From Chitinophagaceae bacterium UBA3430 (GTDB lineage Bacteria > Bacteroidota > Bacteroidia > Chitinophagales > Chitinophagaceae): a DNA stretch of 5,191 nucleotides. Numbering within the stretch: position 1 is the stretch's first letter; each line of letters starts with the position of its first letter. Both the position numbers and the translations under genes were made by a program. This document shows positions 1 through 5,191 of the stretch, piece after piece. The notes under the pieces were generated by a model, which searched no databases, was not told the DNA's origin, and saw only the letters and a list, made by a program, of their open reading frames with translations. The stretch covers positions 6,229 through 11,419 of the forward strand of contig DFST01000015.1 in the NCBI GenBank assembly GCA_002378975.1. The letters are read 5' to 3'.

Positions 1-96
1 CATCTTCATGACGTCGCCCCAATTGACCTGATATTGTTGGGCATGGGTCCACTGGGCAGTCAGCAGAAACAAAGCAATAAGCAGGATGTGGCGCAT
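1..96 (-). CDS. Partial secreted/envelope protein, N-terminus only (32 codons)
   Basis: The reverse strand opens with ATG at 96-94 and reads 32 codons without a stop to the window edge. The first ~20 residues form a classic Sec signal peptide: MRH, then a hydrophobic core (ILLIALFLL), then a polar end THAQQ, with likely signal peptidase I cleavage after THA or HAQ. The mature part begins QYQVNWGDVMKM. No lipobox cysteine is visible, so a periplasmic, outer-membrane or secreted protein is likelier than a lipoprotein. The start lies 75 bases after the atpC stop, but an intrinsic terminator sits between, so the gene probably depends on read-through or on a weak promoter I could not identify. The remaining sequence is too short to name a family; it does not look like an ATP synthase subunit. 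Confidence 0.7.
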   Translation of the reverse strand, partial: MRHILLIALFLLTAQWTHAQQYQVNWGDVMKM

Positions 97-112
97 GGGA
101 GAAAATTTGGGT

Positions 113-145
113 GAAAATAAAAAAAACCGCCCCTATTGGGGCGGT
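113..145 (-). terminator. Rho-independent terminator after atpC
   Basis: An 8-bp perfect stem, ACCGCCCC (126-133) paired with GGGGCGGT (138-145), encloses a four-base loop. Read on the minus strand the hairpin is followed at once by eight T, then A and four more T, which is the U-tract of a strong intrinsic terminator. It lies 25 bases beyond the atpC stop. Read on the plus strand the stem is followed by A, not T, so it is directional and ends the atpDC transcript. Confidence 0.9.
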
Positions 146-170
146 AAAAAATTGATCTGGCTTGTTAAGA

Positions 171-419
171 TTATTGAGCGCCTTCGAGCAACACCGTTAC
201 CCGGTTGTTGAGTACTTCTACAAACCCACCCTGTACCTGATAGGAGGCCAGTTCTTGATTGGCTCCGCTCAGTACTTTCACCTTTCCGGCTTTCAAGGCA
301 CTGATCAGTGGGGCATGTCGATCCAGTACTTCGAAGCTTCCGCTGATACCGGGCATTTGCACGCCGTACACCTCGCCGCTGAACAGCTTCTTTTCGGGGG
401 TCAATATTTCCAGGTTCAT
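171..419 (-). CDS. atpC: F1Fo ATP synthase epsilon subunit, short form
   Basis: This 82-residue protein is the epsilon subunit of the F1 central stalk, which with gamma couples Fo rotor movement to ATP synthesis on the cytoplasmic side of the inner membrane. The sequence shows the N-terminal beta-sandwich: the opening LEILTPEKKLFSGEV, then the hallmark MPGISGSFEVLDRHAPLIS (22-40), then GGFVEVLNNRVTVL (64-77). It ends right after the last beta strands. The two-helix C-terminal domain that makes E. coli epsilon about 138 residues, and that can inhibit the enzyme, is absent. I recall short epsilon subunits as usual in Bacteroidota, so this is probably not a truncation; the stop is followed by a clean terminator. 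The start is 17 bases from the atpD stop, so the two are cotranscribed, with atpC last. Confidence 0.95.
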   Translation of the reverse strand: MNLEILTPEKKLFSGEVYGVQMPGISGSFEVLDRHAPLISALKAGKVKVLSGANQELASYQVQGGFVEVLNNRVTVLLEGAQ

Positions 420-436
420 TCGTTGTGTGTTTTGGA

Positions 437-1936
437 TCAGGATTGAGCGGCGGCCATCAGTTTCTTACCCTTCTCGATCGCATCGTCGATACTTCCGACC
501 AGGTTGAAGGCTGCTTCTGGATAATCGTCTACTTCGCCGTCCATGATCATGTTGAATCCGCGGATGGTTTCTTCGATCGGCACCAGCACGCCCTTCAATC
601 CGGTGAAAGCCTCCGCCACGTGGAAAGGCTGAGAAAGGAAACGCTGCACTTTACGAGCGCGGGATACAACCATTTTATCTTCATCACTGAGTTCATCCAT
701 ACCCAAGATCGCAATGATGTCTTGCAACTCCTTGTAACGCTGCAACATTGACTTTACGCGGTCGGCACAGTTATAGTGTGCATCACCCACCACTTGCGGG
801 GTCAGGATACGTGAAGTTGAATCCAACGGATCAACGGCTGGATAGATACCCAAGTCGGCGATCTTACGAGATAGTACTGTAGTGGCATCCAAGTGGGCGA
901 AGGTGGTAGCCGGAGCGGGATCGGTCAAGTCATCCGCCGGTACGTATACCGCTTGAACGGAAGTGATCGAACCATTCTTGGTAGACGTGATCCGCTCTTG
1001 CATGATTCCCATCTCGGTAGCGAGTGTAGGCTGATATCCTACTGCCGAAGGCATACGACCCAACAAGGCCGAAACCTCAGAACCAGCCTGTGTGAATCGG
1101 AAGATATTGTCTACGAAGAAGAGGATGTCGCGGCCTTTGCCTTGTCCATCTCCGTCGCGGTAATATTCAGCGATGGTCAGTCCCGACAACGCCACACGAG
1201 CACGGGCGCCAGGAGGTTCGTTCATTTGTCCGAATACGAAGGTTGCTTTGGAATCGGCCAGCTCGTTCATGTCCACTTTGCTGAGGTCCCATCCACCTTC
1301 TTCCATACTGTGTTTGAAAGCATCGCCGTATTTCATGATCCCGGCTTCGATCATCTCACGCATCAGGTCATTTCCTTCGCGGGTACGCTCGCCCACACCG
1401 GCAAACACGGATAATCCCGAATAGGCTTTCGCGATGTTGTTGATCAGCTCTTGGATCAAAACGGTCTTACCCACACCTGCACCACCGAACAATCCGATCT
1501 TACCACCCTTTGCGTAGGGCTCGATGAGGTCGATGACCTTGATACCGGTATACAACACTTCAGAGGCCGTGCTCAGATTTTCAAAAGCGGGTGGCTGGGC
1601 GTGGATCGGGCGACCATTCTCTTTGCTTACAGCAGGAAGTCCGTCGATTGGATCACCGGTCACGTTGAAGAGACGGCCTTTGATGCCTTCTCCAGTGGGC
1701 ATGGCAATTGCCTTACCGGTATCGACCACGGCCGTACCGCGAACCAGACCTTCGGTCCCGTCCATCGCAATGGTACGCACGCTGTCTTGTCCCAAGTGCT
1801 GCTGTACTTCCAGTACCAGCGTATCGCCATTCTCTTTTTTCAGTTCCAACGCGTTGAAGATCTCCGGGAGTTTGCCGTCGAATTGAACGTCGACAACCGC
1901 ACCGATCACTTGTTTGACTTTACCGAGGTTTGCCAT
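437..1936 (-). CDS. atpD: F1Fo ATP synthase beta subunit (catalytic)
   Basis: This 499-residue protein is the catalytic F1 beta subunit, which makes or hydrolyses ATP at the alpha-beta interface. Visible landmarks in order are an N-terminal beta-barrel (1-80), the Walker A loop GGAGVGKT (151-158), VGERTREG (181-188) with the catalytic glutamate E183, GQMNEPPGARAR (236-247), Walker B ILFFVDNIFR (271-280, D276), the alpha/beta signature PAVDPLDSTS (366-375), and DELSDED (414-420), the epsilon/gamma contact loop. All key catalytic residues are present. It is longer than E. coli beta (about 460) mainly because of roughly 27 extra residues between EGND (187-190) and GQMNEPPG, which I recall as common in Bacteroidota. 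Translation starts at an ATG preceded by an A-rich leader with no Shine-Dalgarno. It is first in an atpD-atpC transcript; no alpha, gamma, delta or Fo genes are nearby. Confidence 0.98.
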   Translation of the reverse strand: MANLGKVKQVIGAVVDVQFDGKLPEIFNALELKKENGDTLVLEVQQHLGQDSVRTIAMDGTEGLVRGTAVVDTGKAIAMPTGEGIKGRLFNVTGDPIDGLPAVSKENGRPIHAQPPAFENLSTASEVLYTGIKVIDLIEPYAKGGKIGLFGGAGVGKTVLIQELINNIAKAYSGLSVFAGVGERTREGNDLMREMIEAGIMKYGDAFKHSMEEGGWDLSKVDMNELADSKATFVFGQMNEPPGARARVALSGLTIAEYYRDGDGQGKGRDILFFVDNIFRFTQAGSEVSALLGRMPSAVGYQPTLATEMGIMQERITSTKNGSITSVQAVYVPADDLTDPAPATTFAHLDATTVLSRKIADLGIYPAVDPLDSTSRILTPQVVGDAHYNCADRVKSMLQRYKELQDIIAILGMDELSDEDKMVVSRARKVQRFLSQPFHVAEAFTGLKGVLVPIEETIRGFNMIMDGEVDDYPEAAFNLVGSIDDAIEKGKKLMAAAQS

Positions 1937-1985
1937 TTTTCGGGGTATTTTTTTAGTGGCCCGCAGGCCTGTTTGTTTCCGGCCG

Positions 1986-1993
1986 CAAAGGTA
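1986..1993 (-). promoter_or_regulatory. Bacteroidota-type promoter element for atpDC
   Basis: On the minus strand this reads TACCTTTG, a perfect match to the Bacteroidota -7 consensus TAnnTTTG, followed by CGGCC. It ends 49 bases before the atpD start codon, leaving an untranslated leader of roughly 40 bases. A clear TTG -33 element at the usual 17-19-base spacing is missing; the region there is T/A-rich (TTTTAA). No other perfect match occurs in this intergenic gap on that strand, so I take it as the atpDC promoter by inference. Confidence 0.55.
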
Positions 1994-2074
1994 AGGGCCA
2001 AGGGGAGAAATTTAAAATCCGGAGGGGTCAAAATTGGGTCGGTGGAAAACTGTTGATTCTTCGTTACTTGCGGT

Positions 2075-3238
2075 ATGCAGTTGATCGAAGTGAATACGCC
2101 CCTGTTGGCCCGGACCTTCCTGGAGGTCAATCCCCGGCTGCTCCGGACCGACCCGCACTACATCCGCCCGTTGGACAAGGACATCGAGGATGTGTTCGAC
2201 CCCAAAAAAAACAAGGCTTTCCGTTTTGGGGAAGCGGCCCGCTGGATCCTGTTCAACGACCGCCAGGAGCCCATCGGCCGAATTGCTGCCTTTGTGAATA
2301 AAAAGTATAAGAACAAGGGAGATGGGGTTCCGGTGGGCGGTATCGGCTTTTTCGACTGCATCAACGATCAATCTGCCGCCGATCTGCTTTTTGATGTAGC
2401 CAAACACTGGCTGTTGCAACGAGGCATGGAGGCGATGGATGGACCGATCAATTTCGGGGAACGAGACCGTTGGTGGGGACTGATCGTAGAGGGATTTCAA
2501 TCCCCGTTGTACGGGATGAATTACAATCCGCCCTACTACCAGAAATTGTTTGAAGATTATGGCTTCCGGAATTTCTACAACCAGATCTGCTTTGGACTGG
2601 ATCCCCGAAAAGAACTCACCCCAAAGATCCTGGATCGTCACGCCCAAATTGCCCAAGACCCTGATTTTCGGGCGGTTCATTTACGCAAACGGAACTGGCA
2701 GAAATACGCCCTGGATTTTATGACGGTTTACAACAAAGCTTGGGCCGGGCACGCCGGGATGAAGGAATTACGCAAAGAACAAGTATTGAGCCTTTTCAAG
2801 AAAATGATGCCAGTCGTCGAGGAAAAGATCGTCTGGTTCGCCTATTACAAAGATGAACCCATCGCCCTGTTCCTGAACCTACCTGACCTAAACCAATGGT
2901 TCCGTCACTTACATGGAAAATTTGGCCTCTGGCAGAAGTTGAAATTTCTGTGGATCAAAAGCCGATGGAACAACCCCCGCTTCACCGGAATCGCCTTCGG
3001 GATCGTGCCCGAGCATCAAGGAAAAGGCGTGGATTCGTACTTGATCAATGAAGCGAAAAAAGTAATCCAGCCGCTCAATCGTTACGATACTTACGAATTG
3101 CAGTGGATCGGAGAATTTAATCCGAAAATGATCAACGTGGCAGAGGGCATTGGCGACACGTTCCGGACCCGAAAATTAATCACTTACCGCTACCTGTTCG
3201 ACCGAACCCGACCCTTCCACACCCACCCGATTTTATAA
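2075..3238 (+). CDS. GNAT-like acyl-CoA N-acyltransferase family protein, substrate unknown
   Basis: This 387-residue protein lacks a signal peptide and membrane helices, so it is predicted cytosolic. The N-terminal half has GNAT-fold features: ARWILFNDRQEPIGRIAAF (55-73), GGIGFFDCINDQ (88-99), a helix ending WLLQRGM (112-118) and DGPINF (122-127) with GLIVEGF (135-141). The C-terminal half carries a second acetyl-CoA-loop-like segment, VPEHQGKGVDSYLI (311-324). In classical GNATs the loop ends QxxGxG/A, but here D320 takes the last small position, so binding may be altered or a longer acyl group used. I recall many uncharacterised Bacteroidota proteins of this length and pattern; the reaction is unknown. 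The start is the only ATG near the family-like beginning (MQLIEV); the frame stays open upstream, with GTG at 2042 and TTG at 2054 as less likely starts. dnaX follows after 54 bases with no terminator, so cotranscription is possible. Confidence 0.8.
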   Translation: MQLIEVNTPLLARTFLEVNPRLLRTDPHYIRPLDKDIEDVFDPKKNKAFRFGEAARWILFNDRQEPIGRIAAFVNKKYKNKGDGVPVGGIGFFDCINDQSAADLLFDVAKHWLLQRGMEAMDGPINFGERDRWWGLIVEGFQSPLYGMNYNPPYYQKLFEDYGFRNFYNQICFGLDPRKELTPKILDRHAQIAQDPDFRAVHLRKRNWQKYALDFMTVYNKAWAGHAGMKELRKEQVLSLFKKMMPVVEEKIVWFAYYKDEPIALFLNLPDLNQWFRHLHGKFGLWQKLKFLWIKSRWNNPRFTGIAFGIVPEHQGKGVDSYLINEAKKVIQPLNRYDTYELQWIGEFNPKMINVAEGIGDTFRTRKLITYRYLFDRTRPFHTHPIL

Positions 3239-3271
3239 ACTGCTGCAGCCGCAACAGTCCTTTCCGTTCGC

Positions 3272-3279
3272 TATCTTGC
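3272..3279 (+). promoter_or_regulatory. Possible weak promoter element for dnaX
   Basis: TATCTTGC lies 13 bases before the dnaX start and resembles the TAnnTTTG element with one T missing. No TTG is found at the expected distance upstream. If real, the leader would be very short. dnaX may instead be transcribed from upstream of the GNAT-like gene. Confidence 0.2.
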
Positions 3280-3292
3280 AACCCCGGCCATT

Positions 3293-5089
3293 ATGGATAA
3301 ATTCATCGTTTCCGCCCGCAAATACCGCCCCCAAGCCTTCGACACCGTTGTGGGGCAGTCGCACATTACCACCACGCTGTTGAATGCGATTCGCCAAAAA
3401 CAGTTGGCACATGCGTTTCTTTTTTGCGGTCCGCGCGGAGTCGGTAAAACAACCTGCGCACGAATCCTGGCCAAAACCATCAATTGCGAAAACCGGACCC
3501 CCGAAGGGGAAGCCTGCGATCAGTGTACTCCCTGCCGCTCGTTCAACGAAGGTGCTTCCCTGAATTATTTTGAATTGGATGCGGCCTCCAACAATTCCGT
3601 GGAGCAAATCCGGGAACTCACCGATCAGATCCGTTATTTACCCCAAGCCGGTTCTTATAAAGTATATGTGATCGACGAGGTGCACATGCTCAGTCAATCG
3701 GCCTTCAATGCATTCTTGAAGACCCTGGAGGAACCCCCACCCTATGCGATCTTCATTCTGGCCACGACCGAAAAACACAAGATCCTCCCCACCATCCTGA
3801 GCCGTTGTCAGATCTTCGATTTCAAACGCATCACCCTGCGGGATACCATCGAACATCTGGCATCCATCTGCAAAAAAGAATCCATCGTTGCTGATGAAAA
3901 TGCACTGCAACTCATTGCGCAAAAAAGCGAAGGTTGCATGCGCGATGCGTTGAGCATCCTGGACAAGATTGTAAGCTTTACCAACGCCAACCTTACCTAT
4001 AGCAATACCCTCGAACACCTCAATTTATTGGATGAAGATTATTTCTTCAAATTGCTGGACCTGCTGGACAGTGAAGACCTGCCGGGGGTGTTGACCATTT
4101 ATGATGAAATTGATAAAAAAGGGTTTGATGGAGACATTGTGCTGAACAACCTTTCAGAGTTTTTCAGGAATCTCTTGGTCAGCCGCGACCCAAGATCCAT
4201 CGACCTGCTCCAAGTGGTGGAAGGATTCCGGAACCGGTACATCGCTGCCGCTGCATCCATCTCACCTGCCTACATGATCGGTGCCCTCAACATCCTCAAT
4301 GAAGCTGAACTCGGATTCAAACAGGCAAGGAACAAGAAACTGCATGTTGAGTTCCACCTGATCAAATTGACCCACCTCAAACAGGCCGTCACCTTGGTGG
4401 AAGATGGAACTGCAATTAAAAAAAAACGGGTTGATGAAATAAAACCGGTGGCGTTCAGGCAAATTGCCTTCGCACCACAAAAAACAAAACCTTCGGCAAA
4501 ACTTGTCATTGAAAATCCATTGCCAACCGTTCAGGCCAAACAACCCCAGGCTGTTTCAACAGCCCCAACAGAAAACCCTTTGGACAGGCCCTTGCCCAAT
4601 GCATCTCCATCACAAGCTCCTGCAGAGGCCGTTTCAGGCGGATTGGGTTCACTGAAAAAAATCAGGGAACAGATCCAAAACAGAAAACAGGAGCAGGCGG
4701 AGGTGTTTACCCTGAATGAAGAACGCTTGGGTACCGCATGGGCGGCTTATTTGCAGAAATTGCAGGAAAACAACCAGGTTAGCAGCCTGAGCAACCTGAA
4801 AATGGCCAAGGTAACCATCATCGATGAGCTGGTTTTTGAAATTGCTGCAGACACCAGGATACAACAGCAATTCATCGAAAGCGAGAAAGTGGGGCTCCTC
4901 ATCCACGTGCAAGACTTTTTCAACAATCCCAAGGTCCAGTTTTTGGTCCAACTCAATCCATCAGCAGATCTGGAGGAAGTTATAAAAGATCAGCCCTTGT
5001 CGTTGAGAGAGCAATATTTCAAGATGATTGAACGCTATCCCATCATCAAGGAAATGAGGGACCAGCTCAATCTTGACCTTGATTACTGA
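3293..5089 (+). CDS. dnaX: DNA polymerase III subunits tau and gamma (clamp loader ATPase)
   Basis: The 598-residue product is the clamp-loader ATPase that loads the sliding clamp and, as tau, ties the polymerase to the replication fork. Domains I-II show FIVSARKYRP (4-13), Walker A GPRGVGKTT (46-54), four zinc-binding cysteines (C65, C75, C78, C81), Walker B VIDEVHML (126-133; D128, E129), sensor 1 LATTE (156-160), the SRC arginine-finger motif (170-172) and the sensor 2 region GCMRDAL (214-220). Domain III, the helical collar, ends near residue 370. A Pro/Gln/Ala-rich linker (about 385-450) leads to a tau-specific C-terminal domain (about 450-598) ending in YPIIKEMRDQLNLDLDY, a tail I recall from other Bacteroidota tau proteins. 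A nine-adenine run encoding K376-K378 marks a probable slippage point for making gamma. E. coli tau is 643 residues. The ATG has no Shine-Dalgarno, and no terminator follows the stop. Confidence 0.97.
   Translation: MDKFIVSARKYRPQAFDTVVGQSHITTTLLNAIRQKQLAHAFLFCGPRGVGKTTCARILAKTINCENRTPEGEACDQCTPCRSFNEGASLNYFELDAASNNSVEQIRELTDQIRYLPQAGSYKVYVIDEVHMLSQSAFNAFLKTLEEPPPYAIFILATTEKHKILPTILSRCQIFDFKRITLRDTIEHLASICKKESIVADENALQLIAQKSEGCMRDALSILDKIVSFTNANLTYSNTLEHLNLLDEDYFFKLLDLLDSEDLPGVLTIYDEIDKKGFDGDIVLNNLSEFFRNLLVSRDPRSIDLLQVVEGFRNRYIAAAASISPAYMIGALNILNEAELGFKQARNKKLHVEFHLIKLTHLKQAVTLVEDGTAIKKKRVDEIKPVAFRQIAFAPQKTKPSAKLVIENPLPTVQAKQPQAVSTAPTENPLDRPLPNASPSQAPAEAVSGGLGSLKKIREQIQNRKQEQAEVFTLNEERLGTAWAAYLQKLQENNQVSSLSNLKMAKVTIIDELVFEIAADTRIQQQFIESEKVGLLIHVQDFFNNPKVQFLVQLNPSADLEEVIKDQPLSLREQYFKMIERYPIIKEMRDQLNLDLDY
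4418..4426 (+). other. dnaX: A9 slippage site in dnaX, probable tau/gamma switch
   Basis: Nine consecutive adenines encode three lysines (K376-K378) directly after clamp-loader domain III. The last seven (4420-4426) also form an A_AAA_AAA heptamer in the correct phase for -1 ribosomal slippage. One extra A, or -1 slippage, reads Thr-Gly and then TGA at 4432-4434, a 380-residue product. One A fewer gives Asn-Gly-Leu-Met-Lys and then TAA at 4440-4442, a 382-residue product. Both would be gamma-like, keeping the ATPase and collar but losing the tau tail. Thermus dnaX makes gamma by transcriptional slippage on a similar A9 run, and E. coli by ribosomal frameshifting. Only a weak downstream hairpin is possible (GGTT 4429-4432 with AACC 4443-4446), so transcriptional slippage is the better guess. 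Confidence 0.65.
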
Positions 5090-5140
5090 AAACCAGTGCA
5101 AAACTTTGTAAACAGACGTGCTGATTTCCCCATTTTGCCG

Positions 5141-5148
5141 TAATTTCG
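5141..5148 (+). promoter_or_regulatory. Possible promoter for a gene beyond the right edge
   Basis: TAATTTCG matches TAnnTTTG in all but one position, and CTG (near TTG) lies 17 bases upstream at 5121-5123. It sits 40 bases before the ATG at the window end, close to the promoter-to-start distance of atpD. It also forms the loop and part of one arm of a small inverted repeat, GCCG (5137-5140) and CGGC (5147-5150), which could be coincidence. Confidence 0.3.
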
Positions 5149-5188
5149 GCCTTCAAATTCATTCATTCACCTTAATATAAACAGGGAT

Positions 5189-5191
5189 ATG
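5189..5191 (+). CDS. Possible start codon of a gene cut by the window end
   Basis: The last three bases are ATG, preceded by AAACAGGGAT and, further up, a promoter-like element. About 100 bases separate it from the dnaX stop, a normal gene gap. With only one codon visible nothing can be said about the product, and the ATG could be chance. Confidence 0.25.

Noticed and set aside
893..1414. A 173-codon plus-strand open frame inside atpD
   Set aside because: It overlaps conserved catalytic motifs of atpD on the other strand and reads as low-complexity His/Arg/Ser-rich sequence typical of shadows.
1451..2056. A 201-codon open frame on the plus strand antisense to atpD
   Set aside because: It mirrors the highly conserved atpD sequence, spans the atpD start and promoter, and has no recognisable domain.
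2012..2680. A 222-codon open frame on the minus strand over the start of the GNAT-like gene
   Set aside because: It is antisense to a well-supported gene with family-like motifs, and its translation shows no recognisable domain; it fits a frame shadow.
3240..3257. GCTGCAGC palindrome between the GNAT-like gene and dnaX as a terminator
   Set aside because: The stem is short, has no proper loop and is not followed by a T-tract.
4655..4661. A7 run later in dnaX as a second slippage site
   Set aside because: It is not phased as an A_AAA_AAA heptamer, is shorter than the A9 run, and lies inside the tau-specific domain, where a switch would have no clear purpose.
5137..5150. GCCG/CGGC inverted repeat after dnaX as a terminator
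   Set aside because: It has only four base pairs and no following T-run; a promoter element overlapping it is the better reading.
5157..5168. Three tandem ATTC units
   Set aside because: Too short to be more than chance; no further copies nearby.

Overview
The window looks like ordinary chromosomal core DNA from a member of the Bacteroidota, probably of the Chitinophagia/Saprospiria type. The reasons are a short 82-residue F1 epsilon subunit, a long 499-residue F1 beta subunit with an extra block between EGND and GQMNEPPG, an isolated atpD-atpC pair, starts without Shine-Dalgarno sequences, and a perfect TAnnTTTG promoter element upstream of atpD. This placement rests on recalled family features, not on a search.

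Layout. On the minus strand, read from about 1990 down to 1, a promoter is followed by atpD (F1 beta), a 17-base gap, atpC (F1 epsilon) and a strong intrinsic terminator. Next comes the first 32 codons of a gene for a secreted or envelope protein, which runs off the left edge. On the plus strand, from 2075 rightwards, a 387-residue GNAT-like acyltransferase of unknown substrate is followed after 54 bases by dnaX (DNA polymerase III tau/gamma, 598 residues). After dnaX there is about 100 bases with a possible promoter and an ATG at the very right edge. The 138-base gap at 1937-2074 separates the two divergent units.

The genes form two unrelated modules. atpD and atpC supply the catalytic and central-stalk epsilon parts of the F1Fo ATP synthase; the other subunits must be encoded elsewhere. 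dnaX encodes the clamp-loader ATPase of the replisome. The GNAT-like gene may be cotranscribed with dnaX, but nothing in the sequence links their functions.

The most interesting signal is a run of nine adenines inside dnaX (4418-4426), just after clamp-loader domain III. Slippage there in either direction reaches a stop codon within seven codons, giving a gamma-like product of 380 or 382 residues beside full-length tau. This is the arrangement expected of programmed slippage as known in Thermus dnaX. I see no mobile element, CRISPR array, tRNA, rRNA or clear new multi-gene system in the window.
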